Assembly: GCF_007997015.1 (NCBI RefSeq)
Contig: NZ_VOSM01000004.1
Coordinates: 62,001 to 126,000, forward strand
Direction of reading: 5' to 3'
DNA length: 64,000 nucleotides
From: Lujinxingia vulgaris
Lineage (GTDB): Bacteria; Myxococcota_A; Bradymonadia; Bradymonadales; Bradymonadaceae
A program made the translations under genes and the position numbers. Shown piece after piece: positions 8,024 to 19,314 of the stretch. The notes below the pieces were generated by a model. That model saw only the letters and a program-made list of their open reading frames with translations, was not told the DNA's origin and searched no databases. Each line of letters begins with the position of its first letter. The first letter of the stretch is position 1.

Positions 8024-8051
8024 CGCCCTGAGTAACGATTATCTCAGGGCG
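8024..8051. promoter_or_regulatory. Perfect 9-bp inverted repeat upstream of the esterase gene
   Basis: The arms CGCCCTGAG and CTCAGGGCG surround a 10-nt spacer (TAACGATTAT). It lies 32 nt upstream of the esterase start on its 5' side. The position fits an operator, or a terminator for leftward transcription entering from the ligase gene, although no long U-run follows. Confidence 0.45.
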
Positions 8052-8253
8052 AGAGGACGAGCCGGGCTGCCCTTGAATCGCGGACGGCCCGAGGGGGGAA
8101 CTCGCTCGTAGCGTCGAGCTTAGTGGCGAGTCCGGTGGGGGAGCAAGGACGCCTCCCCCCCGTTTGAGTGAACTTTTACTTTCTTAACATCGCCCCGGAG
8201 ATGCGGGCGTTGTCCGGGCTGATGGGCTGTGGGTCTGCGGCGTTTGAAGGCGC

Positions 8254-9903
8254 TTAACGAAGGCGCCTGGCCGCCCACCTCGCGAGCTCGGGACGGTCGA
8301 TCTTGGAGTTATGACGAGGGTCCACCGGGAGGCGGTCGATGAAGAGGACGTCGCGAATCTCGCGAGAGACCTCGTGGTCGCTGGCGAGCTGCAGCAGCGT
8401 CTTGCGCAGCTCGCTGTGATCGGCGCCGGGGTGGGCTTCGACGCAGAGCACGGGCCGATCGTGGGTGAGGCCGGGCACGCCCACCAATCCGCATCGTTTG
8501 ACGCGGGGCTCGGCGTTGAAGATCGGCTCACATAGCAGGGGAAAGAGCGGCCCCTGCTCCCCGCGCACCCGATGGCCTATGCGACCCACCACCCAGAGGC
8601 GCCTCTGCTCATCGAGGTAACCCGCATCGCCGAGGCGATGCCATGGGCCGATCTTGTTCTTTTGCGTGCTCTCGGGGTCATCCATGTAGCCCGCGCTGAT
8701 ATGGGGGCTTTTCACCAGCACCTCGCCAATCTCGCCAGGGGGCACATCCTGGGCCTCCTCGGCGATGCCGTCGGCGATCGCGACCACCCGAAGCTCCACG
8801 CCTTCAAAGGGACGCCCCACGCAGATGCCGTGGCCGCACTCGGTCTTCTCCCAGGTCTCGGCCAGCGTCTCCCGGGCGCTATGCGCGGTGGAGGGCAGCG
8901 CCTCGGTGGCGCCGTAGTTGGCAAACACCTCTCCGTTGGGCATCGCGCGGGTCAGCGCGCCCATAACCGGCCCGGTGATCGGCGCGCCACCGCCGATGAC
9001 CACCTCCAGCGAGGGCATCGTCAGGGCGTTGGCCTCGGCGTGACGCGCCATATTTGCCAGAATGATCGGGGAGGCGAAGAGCGAGCGCACCTGGCAGTCG
9101 TTGATCACCTCCACCAGGGGCGCCGGATCGGTCTTCGCGGGCGGCTCGCGCACAAAGTGAATCGGCGGCACCACGACCGTGCCTTTGGCGCTCAACCCGA
9201 TCATAAAAAAGGCCGGGAAGACGGCCATATCCACCGGCAGGCCCTCGCGCCCGGCAAACCCCCAGCTCTGGTGGGCGATGCGCAACACTCCACAGAAATT
9301 TCGGTGGGTGTAGAGCGCGGGCTTGGCCGGCCCGGTGCTGCCGGTGGTGTAGAGCACGGTCATCGGATCGTCTGGTCCCACACTGGCGAGCTGCGGACGC
9401 TCCGGGCGCGCGCGCCGCAGCGAGGCCACGGTGCGCGCGCCCGGAAAGCCCGGGCCCGGCCCCACCACGATGCTCTTTTTCAGAAAGCGCGGGCCCCAGC
9501 CAAAGATCAGGCGCGCCACATGGGCAAGCCCCACCCCCACAAAAGCCGTAGGTTGTAGCCTACGCAGGCGCTCGCCAACGTTCCTCAATCCCACCGCCGG
9601 GTCGATCATGATCACGGTGGCCCCGACCCGCGTCAGCGCCACGTACACCACGCAGGCCTCGTAGCTCGGCGGCGCCATAAAGACGGTGCGCGTCTTTTCG
9701 GCGATTCCCAGCTCGCGCAGCCCCACGGCCACCGACTCCGCATCCTCGGAGAGGGTTTTGTAGGTGAAGCGCGCATACGTTCGCCGGCCCTGCCCGTCGC
9801 GACCGCTCGGCTCAATGATCGCCACGCGCTCGGGTTCTTCGTGGGCCACCTCGCCAACGAGGCTCGCCAGATCAAAAACATCGTTTTCAAAGAGCATCGT
9901 CAT
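8254..9903 (-). CDS. AMP-forming acyl ligase, OleC-like
   Basis: This 549-aa enzyme belongs to the ANL (acyl-CoA synthetase/NRPS adenylation) superfamily. It activates a carboxylate with ATP. The P-loop-like A3 motif is LYTTGSTGPAKPALYTHRNF (residues ~190-210). The ATEAL region (A5) is in FANYGATEALPS, the A7 Asp in RLGDAGYLDE, and the A10 Lys in HNSKIDRPEL near the C-terminus. IDPAVGLRNVGERL and the LAH segment resemble OleC (beta-lactone synthetase of the long-chain olefin pathway). The start at 9903 was chosen because AGG lies just upstream; it overlaps the preceding hydrolase gene by 17 nt, so the pair is co-translated. No oleA or oleD is in the window. Confidence 0.78.
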   Translation of the reverse strand: MTMLFENDVFDLASLVGEVAHEEPERVAIIEPSGRDGQGRRTYARFTYKTLSEDAESVAVGLRELGIAEKTRTVFMAPPSYEACVVYVALTRVGATVIMIDPAVGLRNVGERLRRLQPTAFVGVGLAHVARLIFGWGPRFLKKSIVVGPGPGFPGARTVASLRRARPERPQLASVGPDDPMTVLYTTGSTGPAKPALYTHRNFCGVLRIAHQSWGFAGREGLPVDMAVFPAFFMIGLSAKGTVVVPPIHFVREPPAKTDPAPLVEVINDCQVRSLFASPIILANMARHAEANALTMPSLEVVIGGGAPITGPVMGALTRAMPNGEVFANYGATEALPSTAHSARETLAETWEKTECGHGICVGRPFEGVELRVVAIADGIAEEAQDVPPGEIGEVLVKSPHISAGYMDDPESTQKNKIGPWHRLGDAGYLDEQRRLWVVGRIGHRVRGEQGPLFPLLCEPIFNAEPRVKRCGLVGVPGLTHDRPVLCVEAHPGADHSELRKTLLQLASDHEVSREIRDVLFIDRLPVDPRHNSKIDRPELARWAARRLR

Positions 9904-10741
9904 GACCTGCATCGGTGGGTTCAGATGACATAAATGATCTAAGGATCGCCGCGACGCGCTCCGGATCTTCGAGCATCGGGAGGTGTCCGCACCCCTCCAA
10001 CCACTCCTCGCGCTGAGGGCGCAACCCCTCTACCAGAGCGCGCCCTCTCCGGGCCGGCAGCACCCGATTCTCCAGCCCCCAGACGGTGCAGATGGGTGGA
10101 AAATCAGCCGGCGGCTCAAAGACGTCGAGCACGTTGTAGTTGGGAATGTCGGCCAACACCTCCAGGAGCGCCCGCGACTGCGAGGCGCTGGCGTAACACG
10201 ACGCCAGCTCCTTTTGGCGGTGCACCTTCCTGGCAAGCCCGCGCCGTCCAAGCTGCGAGCGCACGCCCAGCGCCCCAAAGCGCGAACCCAGAGGAATCTT
10301 GGACATCACCTCCACCACCCCCGGCGCCCGCTCGGGAAGCCCGTAGAGCAGCGAGTAGATGCCCGTCTCAAAGGTCGCCGCCGTCAGCGTGTTGATCAGC
10401 ACCATCGCCCGCACGCTCTCGGGATGCGCCATCGCGTAAGCCAGGCTCGTGGCGCTCCCCATGCAGTTTCCCACCAGGCGGACCGGCGCCAGATCGTGCG
10501 CCTCGATAAAAGCCTTGAGAATCGCCACATGACGACTCAGCTCATAGCCCTTGCCCGGCTTCGACGAGGCCCCAAACCCCAGCAGATCGAGGGCAAACAC
10601 CTCAAACCCCTCCAGCCTCTCGATGACCTCGTTCCAGATCACATGCGAGGTGCCGCCATTATGCAGCATCACCATCGGCGCCCCGGACCCGGTGCGCCGG
10701 AAGCGGATCGACAGCTCTTCGAAGGGAAAGGTCTCCAACAT
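9887..10741 (-). CDS. Alpha/beta hydrolase with Cys at the nucleophile elbow
   Basis: This 284-aa hydrolase starts MLETFPFEELSIRFRRTGSG. The start at 10741 is supported by GAGGAG 7 nt upstream; a longer frame to 10909 runs into an intergenic repeat and is rejected. HNGGTSHVIW gives the oxyanion turn, GNCMGS the nucleophile elbow (Cys rather than Ser or Asp), and GCGHLPMLEDPE the His. OleB partners of OleC use Asp at this elbow, so this is not a standard OleB. A thiol hydrolase, a thioesterase-like role or a divergent lactone-acting enzyme are possible. It is cotranscribed with the OleC-like ligase. Confidence 0.75.
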   Translation of the reverse strand: MLETFPFEELSIRFRRTGSGAPMVMLHNGGTSHVIWNEVIERLEGFEVFALDLLGFGASSKPGKGYELSRHVAILKAFIEAHDLAPVRLVGNCMGSATSLAYAMAHPESVRAMVLINTLTAATFETGIYSLLYGLPERAPGVVEVMSKIPLGSRFGALGVRSQLGRRGLARKVHRQKELASCYASASQSRALLEVLADIPNYNVLDVFEPPADFPPICTVWGLENRVLPARRGRALVEGLRPQREEWLEGCGHLPMLEDPERVAAILRSFMSSEPTDAGHDDAL

Positions 10742-10913
10742 CGGTGGCTCCTCGCGTGGCGCGTTGAACGGGCGCTCCAACCACCGCCACGTCGCGCTCG
10801 CTGGCGAGCCCAGGGCGATGGCAGGAGCATGCTCTATACCTCTGCCCGCGCTAAGGGACAAAGACGCCCCACACGCCCCACCGGCGCCCCCACCCAACAC
10901 GCACCCCACCGAT

Positions 10914-11042
10914 CGCCCTCACGAATCGACCCACTCCGTGAACCCCGGCGCCCCACAACCACACAACCCCATAACCACCTAACCACAACCCGCACGCCAC
11001 CGGACGCCCTCACGAATCGACCCACTCCGTGAACCCCGGCCT
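10914..11042 (+). repeat. Dispersed intergenic repeat, copies C1 and C2 (second partial)
   Basis: One full unit begins at about 10914 (CGCCCTCACGAATCGACCCA), followed by a second unit that stops after CCGTGAACCCCGGC. It lies between two divergently and convergently placed genes and has no coding potential. Confidence 0.85.
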
Positions 11043-11046
11043 CACC

Positions 11047-11655
11047 TCATTTTTCGACCTCACCCCCTACATACGTCTCCCCATCCCACACAAACCTGAC
11101 AGGCGTCGTCTCCCACAGCCCCTCGGCGTCGCGCTGGGCGGTGGAGACATGAAGGTCACTCCAGCCCCGATTGGAACCCGGCCCCACGGTGATGCCGCCT
11201 GGCAGGAAGTAGGTTAGCTCGGCGATCACCTCGTAGCCGCCCCCCTCGCAGGTTCGGAGCACGTCGGTCGGGCAGACGGCAAAGTCGCGGCAGGTGGAGC
11301 GTTTAGGGACGAGCACCTCGAGGCGACCGTCGCCGTTGAGGTCAGCGGCCAGGGCGATGGTGAGGTTGGAGTCCCGGAGGTCGAGGGAGCCGTAGGTGGC
11401 TTCGTCGGGGATAAAACACGGGGGCTCGGGCTGGTTCTCGCTTTCTTGTTCGCGCGAGTCTGCGCTCGCGGGGCTGGCGGCGCTCTCAGCCGAAGTCTCG
11501 GGCTCGCCGACCGGCTCGATCTGGTCTTCGGCGGCCTGTTCTTGGGCGGCCTGGCCCTCCACCACGGGCGCGTTCTCGGCCTCTGGCGAGGCGTCGCAAG
11601 CGGTGATGGTGTGCGAGGTGGTGATGAGAGCAAAGAGCGAGCGACGAAGAATCAC
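11047..11655 (-). CDS. Lipoprotein with a single FG-GAP/VCBS-like calcium motif
   Basis: The GTG at 11655 was chosen because it directly begins a signal peptide (ILRRSLFALITTSHTITAC) with AAAGG upstream; a longer frame to 11817 would put 54 non-signal residues in front. The mature 202-aa precursor has an acidic Gln/Glu/Ala linker (residues ~22-75). A C-terminal domain contains LAADLNGDGRLEVLVP, the DxNxDGxxD-type calcium loop of FG-GAP/VCBS repeats. Four Cys residues may form disulfides. A binding function outside the cell is likely; the exact role is unknown. Confidence 0.65.
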   Translation of the reverse strand: MILRRSLFALITTSHTITACDASPEAENAPVVEGQAAQEQAAEDQIEPVGEPETSAESAASPASADSREQESENQPEPPCFIPDEATYGSLDLRDSNLTIALAADLNGDGRLEVLVPKRSTCRDFAVCPTDVLRTCEGGGYEVIAELTYFLPGGITVGPGSNRGWSDLHVSTAQRDAEGLWETTPVRFVWDGETYVGGEVEK

Positions 11656-11866
11656 AACATGCCTTTTCGTGGCGAAACAATGGCCGGCGGACAAAAAAGT
11701 CTGGCGAGACTGTAACCTCGCCAGACGACGCGCGTCTATGTAGGTAGATGCCCCGGTGGCCGCGCGCTGACTTCTGCGGAAATTCGCGCGAAGACGCCCA
11801 TCGAGGTCATCGTTCAAACCGGGCGATTCGTCGCTTTTGACCTAATTCACGCATCGGAGGTTCATC

Positions 11867-12094
11867 ATGAGTACCCTTCAAAAAACCCTGCACGTCAAAG
11901 GCATGAGCTGCGGAAACTGCGCCAAGCACGTCGAGAAGGCCGTCGGCGCGCTCGACGGCATCGCGTCGGTCGCGGTGACCCTGGACAAAGAGCAGGTCAC
12001 GGTCGCCTACGAGGAGAGCACCACGAATCTGGGCGAAATCTCCAAGGCCATCGAGGACGCGGACTACGAGGTGGTTGGCGAAGTCGAGGGCTAG
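11867..12094 (+). CDS. copZ: Copper chaperone, HMA domain (CopZ-like)
   Basis: This 75-aa protein is a single heavy-metal-associated domain. The copper-binding motif is GMSCGNC (residues 12-18), and the fold length is normal for CopZ. It would carry Cu(I) in the cytosol to the CopA ATPase. A strong ribosome binding site (GGAGG) precedes the ATG. It is the first gene of the copper island and lies 70 bp upstream of the CorE-like sigma factor gene in the same direction. Confidence 0.9.
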   Translation: MSTLQKTLHVKGMSCGNCAKHVEKAVGALDGIASVAVTLDKEQVTVAYEESTTNLGEISKAIEDADYEVVGEVEG

Positions 12095-12164
12095 AAAGAC
12101 CTGCGCCCCCTGAAACGTTGAACCTTTTGATAGCCCACCGCCCTCTCCCGAACGAGGCCCATGT

Positions 12165-12710
12165 ATGACGACACCCACTTCAAACGCCGCGCTCGAATCG
12201 ACGCTTCTGGAGCATCGCGAGCAGCTTCTGGGCTTTGTGCGCTCGCGGGTCTCCGATGCACAGATGGCCGAGGATATCCTGCACGACAGCCTTATGAAGG
12301 CGATGGGTTCTTTCGATCAGCTCGACGATGAAGACAAGGTGGTCGCCTGGTTCTACCAGATCCTGCGCAACGCGATCATCGACCGGCAGCGTCGTAAAAA
12401 GACGCAGGAGAAGTACGTCGGGCAGTACGCCCGGGAGGCCGAGATTCGGGAGACGCCCGAAGAACGCGCCAACGTCTGCCAGTGTTTTCGAAAGCTGATC
12501 CCGACGCTCAAAGATGAGTATCAGGAGATGATCGAGACGATGGAGCTTGGCGAGGCCGAGACCGAAGAGCTGGCAGCCCAACTGGGCATCACGCCCAACA
12601 ACCTCAATGTGCGGCGTCACCGGGCGCGTAAGCAGCTCAAGGGCCGCATCGAGGAGACCTGCGGGGCGTGTGCAGCGCGTGGGTGTCTGGACTGCACCTG
12701 CGGCCACTAA
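12165..12710 (+). CDS. CorE-like ECF sigma factor with C-terminal Cys-rich domain
   Basis: This 181-aa ECF-family sigma factor has region 2 at ~15-80 (DILHDSLMKAMGSFD, AWFYQILRNAIIDRQRR) and region 4 at ~110-165 (ELAAQLGITPNNLNVRRHRAR). A short Cys-rich tail follows (TCGACAARGCLDCTCGH), and there is also a CQC in the linker. CorE sigma factors of myxobacteria have just this Cys-rich tail, which senses copper directly without an anti-sigma factor. The position next to copZ and copA agrees. It likely drives the copper genes in this island; its promoters were not identified. Confidence 0.85.
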   Translation: MTTPTSNAALESTLLEHREQLLGFVRSRVSDAQMAEDILHDSLMKAMGSFDQLDDEDKVVAWFYQILRNAIIDRQRRKKTQEKYVGQYAREAEIRETPEERANVCQCFRKLIPTLKDEYQEMIETMELGEAETEELAAQLGITPNNLNVRRHRARKQLKGRIEETCGACAARGCLDCTCGH

Positions 12711-12740
12711 GCTCGCGTCGCACACCACCGTTTGCTCATT

Positions 12741-12779
12741 AAAAACCCGCAGCCACCTCGGTGGCTGCGGGTTTTTTGT
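12741..12779 (+). terminator. Rho-independent terminator after the sigma factor gene
   Basis: A strong stem (AACCCGCAGCCACC / GGTGGCTGCGGGTT) with a short loop is followed by TTTTTT. It ends the copZ-sigma transcript, so the copA ATPase gene needs its own promoter in 12780-12870. Confidence 0.9.
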
Positions 12780-12879
12780 CTCTGGGCTGTAAGCGCACGC
12801 GGCGGGGCCCGTCTGCAGGGGTGAAGCGCCTGAAGGCGCGCACCATCATGTCATCCCCATGCAGAACGAGGAGGTTGCG

Positions 12880-15168
<2,289 letters not shown>

Positions 15169-15399
15169 AGCGTGATCTTCGTGCTTCGAACCACTCTGAA
15201 CATTTGACTTCCACACGCTCGTTCCAAGTGTTGGTGCGCACCAAACGCAGCCACACACGACGTATCCCAGATTGGAGGACGACCGAGCGCGAAAATACAG
15301 CGAGACGCATCGCAGGGGGTCGCGCTGCGCCTCTCCCCGCGCTCCCAACGCTCACCCGAAGACGTAGGTCGCCACAAAACACATGAGGAGACCCACCCC
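15169..15399. other. Intergenic region before the periplasmic copper operon
   Basis: No gene is seen. This 231-bp gap must hold the promoter for the multicopper oxidase operon. A GAGGAGACC ribosome binding site lies immediately before the ATG at 15400. I could not identify a sigma-factor motif with confidence. Confidence 0.4.
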
Positions 15400-17301
15400 A
15401 TGAAGGACGACGACGCACCACACAACCCCGGCTCAGGCCTGACTCGCCGCCGCTTTCTGCTCACCGGCGCCACCGCGCTGGCCGGCCTCACGCTCTCGCC
15501 AAAACTCCTGGCGAGCGAAGGGGACCTTGAGCCCGCCGGCGACTTCGGTGAGCTCGACGCCACCGCGCCCGGCGGCATCGACCTGTACATCGAGCGAAAA
15601 ACCCTGCGCATCGACGGACTTCCGGGGCGAGCGATTACGATCAATGGGTCGGTGCCCGGCCCGACGATCCGTATGACGGAGGGCGAAGAAGCCGTGATCC
15701 GCGTGCATAACCGCATGCGGGAGGCGACCTCGATTCACTGGCACGGCATCCTCCTGCCCTTTGATATGGACGGTGTGCCGGGCATCAGCTTTGCGGGCAT
15801 CGCGCCGGGCGAAACGTTTACCTACCGCTTTCGTCTGCGCCAGAACGGCACCTACTGGTACCACAGCCACAGCGGGCTTCAGGAACAGATGGGGCATTAC
15901 GGGCAGCTCATCGTCGAGCCGCGGGACGAAGATCCCGTCGACTACGACGTGGAGCACACCCTGGTGCTCTCGGACTGGACCTTTGAAGACCCGACCACCG
16001 TCTACAAAAAACTCAAGAGCTTTGAGGGGTATTATAACTTCCAGCGGCCCACGCTCGCGAACCTTCGGCAGCAGGCCGACGCGACGGATCAAGGGCTGGG
16101 TGAGGCCATTGGCAGCCGGCTTCAGTGGAACCGGATGCGCATGGATTCTACGGATATCGCGGATGTCACCGGCGCGACGTACAGCTATCTGCTGAACGGG
16201 CGCACGGCTCGCGAAAACCCCACCTTCATCGCCGGGCCTGGCGAGCGGGTGCGCCTGCGTCTGACCAACGCCTCGGCCATGACTTATTTCGACGTGCGCA
16301 TCCCCGGCCTGGCCATGACCGTGGTGCAGGCCGACGGGCAGAACGTGGAGCCGGTGGAGGTCGACGAACTGCGCATCGCGGTGGCGGAGACCTACGACGT
16401 CATCGTGACTCTGCCCGACGCCCGCGCCTACACCATCTTTGCTGAGACTATGGACCGAAGCGGCTACGCGCGCGGCACCCTCGCTCCGCAACAGGGCATG
16501 TCCGCCCCGATTCCCGAACGCCGCACTCGCCCCCTCCTCACCATGGCGGACATGGGCATGATGCATGGCGATATGGAGAGCATGGAGGGAATGGAAGGCA
16601 TGGACCACGGGGGAGATCACAGCGCCCACGGCGGAGATGAAGCCAGCGACTCGAAGGACAAGATTCGCTATCCGCCACACGACGAACACAACGTCTCGTC
16701 AGTGGCGCATCGCCACGCGCTCCCCGTCACCGACCTGCCGATGAGCGTGCCGCATGGTCCCGACGACCACGGGGCGGGCAGCATTACCATGGCCGAGAAC
16801 GCCTACCGCCAGCTCGACGATCCCGGTGTGGGCCTGGGCGACGACGGGCGCCGCGTGCTCACGTACAGCCAGCTCCGCATCCTGGAGACGCCCCCCGACC
16901 GCCGGCCCCCGACCCGGGAGATCAACCTGCATCTCACCGGCAATATGCATAACTACATCTGGGGATTTAACGGCAAAAAGTGGTCTGAATCCGAGATGTT
17001 ACGCTTTAAATACGGGGAGCGACTGCGCATCAACTTCATCAACGACACGATGATGAATCACCCCATGCACCTGCACGGCATGTGGATGGATCTTTACGCT
17101 GGCCATGACTACGGAAAGAACCCGCGCAAACACACCGTCAACGTGCAGCCGGCGGAGCTTTTAACCGTCGACATCAGCGTCGATGCGCCCGGGCAGTGGG
17201 CCTTTCATTGCCATCTTCTCTACCACATGAAAGCCGGCATGTTCCGCACCGTCGCCGTGGTGCGCGACCTCAAAGGGGAGCCCATCTATGCCGACCGTTA
17301 A
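15400..17301 (+). CDS. Multicopper oxidase, CopA/PcoA copper-resistance type
   Basis: This 633-aa protein is exported by the Tat pathway: residues ~12-35 carry the twin-Arg motif TRRRFLLTGATALAGLTLSP. Copper ligands are in HWHGILLPFD and YWYHSHSG (N-terminal), and HPMHLHGMW and HCHLLYHMKAGMF (C-terminal, type 1 and trinuclear sites). A Met/His-rich insert near residues 383-410 (MGMMHGDMESMEGMEGMDHG) is typical for PcoA/CopA and binds Cu(I). It oxidises Cu(I) to the less toxic Cu(II) in the periplasm. Its 3' end overlaps the next gene by 14 nt. Confidence 0.95.
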   Translation: MKDDDAPHNPGSGLTRRRFLLTGATALAGLTLSPKLLASEGDLEPAGDFGELDATAPGGIDLYIERKTLRIDGLPGRAITINGSVPGPTIRMTEGEEAVIRVHNRMREATSIHWHGILLPFDMDGVPGISFAGIAPGETFTYRFRLRQNGTYWYHSHSGLQEQMGHYGQLIVEPRDEDPVDYDVEHTLVLSDWTFEDPTTVYKKLKSFEGYYNFQRPTLANLRQQADATDQGLGEAIGSRLQWNRMRMDSTDIADVTGATYSYLLNGRTARENPTFIAGPGERVRLRLTNASAMTYFDVRIPGLAMTVVQADGQNVEPVEVDELRIAVAETYDVIVTLPDARAYTIFAETMDRSGYARGTLAPQQGMSAPIPERRTRPLLTMADMGMMHGDMESMEGMEGMDHGGDHSAHGGDEASDSKDKIRYPPHDEHNVSSVAHRHALPVTDLPMSVPHGPDDHGAGSITMAENAYRQLDDPGVGLGDDGRRVLTYSQLRILETPPDRRPPTREINLHLTGNMHNYIWGFNGKKWSESEMLRFKYGERLRINFINDTMMNHPMHLHGMWMDLYAGHDYGKNPRKHTVNVQPAELLTVDISVDAPGQWAFHCHLLYHMKAGMFRTVAVVRDLKGEPIYADR

Positions 17302-18253
17302 ACACTACGCCCGGGCGCTGGGACTTGCCCTCTCTCTGCTGCTCCTCACCGACTCGCCGGCCTGGAGCCAGGAAGGCCACGAGCACCACGAGATGGAGGA
17401 GGAGCGCGACGACGCCCCCGAGCCCGAAGAGTCGCCAGAATCTCCGGCCGAAGAGGCCGAAGAGGATCCCGATGATGTCGAGAGCTACCAGGGCGAAGAA
17501 CCCGCGCTCCCCGAAGGCATGACCCTCGACGAGGTGCTGGAGAGCGCCGAGCAGCCGCCGCCGGAGGACTTCCCCGACGCGATGCACGACGATGCGATCC
17601 GCGCCTTTCTGCTCTTTGACCAGCTCGAATACCGCTACGACCTCGGAGACGCCCCGGACCAGATCGGCACCGAAATCTCGGGCTACGTCGGCGGCGATTA
17701 CAACCGCCTCTGGCTCAAAGGTGAGGGCGAAACGAGCTGGCAGGGCCCGGTGGGTCTGGAGGGCGAATCGGAGATCGATGTGCTCTACGGCCGGCTGATC
17801 TCGCCATTCTGGACCGTCCAGATCGGCGCCCAATACACCAACACGTGGGCCGAGAATGCTTACGAGGACATCTGGTCCGGCGCCCTGGCCCTGCAGGGCC
17901 TGGCGCCGGGCATGTTTGAAGTCGACGCCTCGCTCTACCTGACCGAAAACCTCAACCTTCTTGCCGATCTGGAGGCGGAGTACGACCTGCGCATCACCCA
18001 ACGCCTGGTGCTCCAGCCCCGCGCCGAGCTGAACTTTGCGGCGCAGGACATCCCCGAGCGCGGTATTGGTATTGGGCTGAGCCAGGCCCTCGTGGATCTG
18101 CGCCTGCGCTACGAGTTTTTAAGGGAGGTCGCCCCCTACATCGGCCTTCGCTACCAGGGGCTCATCGGCGCCACGGCGGATTTTGCCGAGGCTTCCGGCG
18201 AAGGCGCCAGCCGTTTTTTCATTCTGGGCGGTGTGCGCTTTGCGCTCTATTGA
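17288..18253 (+). CDS. copB: Outer-membrane copper-resistance protein, CopB/PcoB family
   Basis: This 321-aa protein has a signal peptide (ALGLALSLLLLTDSPAWSQ) and a His/Glu-rich N-terminus (EGHEHHEMEEE). The C-terminal ~220 residues are a PcoB-type beta-barrel. Typical family motifs seen are YRYDLGDAPDQIGTEISGYVGGDYNRLWLKGEGE and the ending FILGGVRFALY-like barrel strand. CopB/PcoB binds or moves copper at the outer membrane, in partnership with the multicopper oxidase. It starts within the end of that gene, so translation is coupled. Confidence 0.9.
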   Translation: MPTVKHYARALGLALSLLLLTDSPAWSQEGHEHHEMEEERDDAPEPEESPESPAEEAEEDPDDVESYQGEEPALPEGMTLDEVLESAEQPPPEDFPDAMHDDAIRAFLLFDQLEYRYDLGDAPDQIGTEISGYVGGDYNRLWLKGEGETSWQGPVGLEGESEIDVLYGRLISPFWTVQIGAQYTNTWAENAYEDIWSGALALQGLAPGMFEVDASLYLTENLNLLADLEAEYDLRITQRLVLQPRAELNFAAQDIPERGIGIGLSQALVDLRLRYEFLREVAPYIGLRYQGLIGATADFAEASGEGASRFFILGGVRFALY

Positions 18254-18347
18254 GCGGGCATATGGCGTCGTAGTTAGGCATCAAAAAAGCAGTCTTATTC
18301 AGCAGTTAAATGACATAACGAAAACTTCATTTCCTACGAGGCATGTC

Positions 18348-18980
18348 ATGAAAAAGCGTTTTCTTTCCGGTGTATGCTCCATTCTTCTTCTCCTGGGCCT
18401 GAGCGCGTGCAGCACCTCTGGCACACCCAGCAGCGACGAGACGAGCGCGCCGACCGAGCAGGCCCAGACCGAAGGTCAGGAGTCTGAGAGCCAGGACGCC
18501 ACGGCCGGACAAAACGACGCGATGGGCCAGAAGATGGGGCAGATGTGCCCGATGCAGGTCGAGGGCACCACCCGCGAGATCGTCCGGCTCGACAACGCCG
18601 TGGCCATGGACTTCACCACCACCGGCGATGTCGAAGAGCTGCGCGCACGCGTCGAGAAGATGCCCGAGCATCACGCGAAGATGCATGGCGAAGACGGTCA
18701 GATGCCCCGGGGCCACGGCCATCATGGCCAGGGTGGCCAGATGCGCCACGAGCAGATGAGCGAAGAGCACCAGGAGATGCGTCGGCAGATGATGGAGATG
18801 ATGGCCGACGTCACCCTGGCGACAGAACCCATCGAAAACGGCATGCGCCTGACCTTCACCCCCGCCGACGCCTCTCAGGTCGACGCGCTCTACCAGATGA
18901 TGCAGAGCCACGCGCAGATGATGGAACAGGAGGGTCAATGCCCGATGATGCCGATGATGGGCGACGCGCAGGAGACATGA
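18348..18980 (+). CDS. Met/His-rich lipoprotein, probable periplasmic copper sponge
   Basis: This 210-aa lipoprotein has lipobox LSAC (Cys at ~21). Residues ~55-90 include CPMQVEGTTREI, and ~105-165 are rich in Met and His (HHAKMHGEDGQMPRGHGHHG, HEQMSEEHQEMRRQMMEMM). It ends with QCPMMPMMGD. Met-rich motifs bind Cu(I) and His motifs Cu(II), so a copper buffer or sensor role fits. It lies 94 bp after copB in the same direction. The ATG at 18348 was chosen because it begins the signal peptide; an upstream frame extension has no such signal. No named family is recognised. Confidence 0.8.
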   Translation: MKKRFLSGVCSILLLLGLSACSTSGTPSSDETSAPTEQAQTEGQESESQDATAGQNDAMGQKMGQMCPMQVEGTTREIVRLDNAVAMDFTTTGDVEELRARVEKMPEHHAKMHGEDGQMPRGHGHHGQGGQMRHEQMSEEHQEMRRQMMEMMADVTLATEPIENGMRLTFTPADASQVDALYQMMQSHAQMMEQEGQCPMMPMMGDAQET

Positions 18981-19040
18981 CGCTCAAGCGCAGGACGGCA
19001 GCTGGAGATTCACACCACAAGACGTTTAAGGAGTACCGAA

Positions 19041-19220
19041 ATGATGAATAACTCGAACTGGCATATGTGGACCGGAACCTGGACCGACTGGTTTGCCATC
19101 GTCGTGATGGGCCTCGTGATCATCGCCGCCATCGTCATCGTCATCCGAAGCAGGTCGAACGATGCCGAGTCGAACGAGGCGGATGAGCTTCTCGAAGGTC
19201 AGGATGCCCGCGGAGCCTGA
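19041..19220 (+). CDS. 59-aa single-pass membrane protein in copper operon
   Basis: AAGGAG sits 7 nt before the ATG. The protein starts MMNNSNWHMWTGTWTDWFAI, followed by one membrane helix (VVMGLVIIAAIVIVI) and an acidic tail (NDAESNEADELLEGQD). Short proteins with a Trp-rich N-terminus, one helix and a SHOCT-like tail are often found in metal-resistance operons; here the tail lacks a clear SHOCT motif. It is the last gene before a terminator. Confidence 0.7.
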   Translation: MMNNSNWHMWTGTWTDWFAIVVMGLVIIAAIVIVIRSRSNDAESNEADELLEGQDARGA

Positions 19221-19238
19221 GCCCCTGGCTCATCGCCA

Positions 19239-19272
19239 AAAAAAAGCGTGAGCCGGCGAGGCTCACGCTTTT
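19239..19272 (+). terminator. Rho-independent terminator ending the periplasmic copper operon
   Basis: The stem AAAAGCGTGAGCC / GGCTCACGCTTTT surrounds a GGCGA loop. The A- and T-tracts on the two sides make it usable from either strand, so it may also end the leftward DUF302 gene. Confidence 0.9.
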
Positions 19273-19314
19273 CACGGTTCACTGAGATGCGCACCGAGCT
19301 GATCTACACAACTA

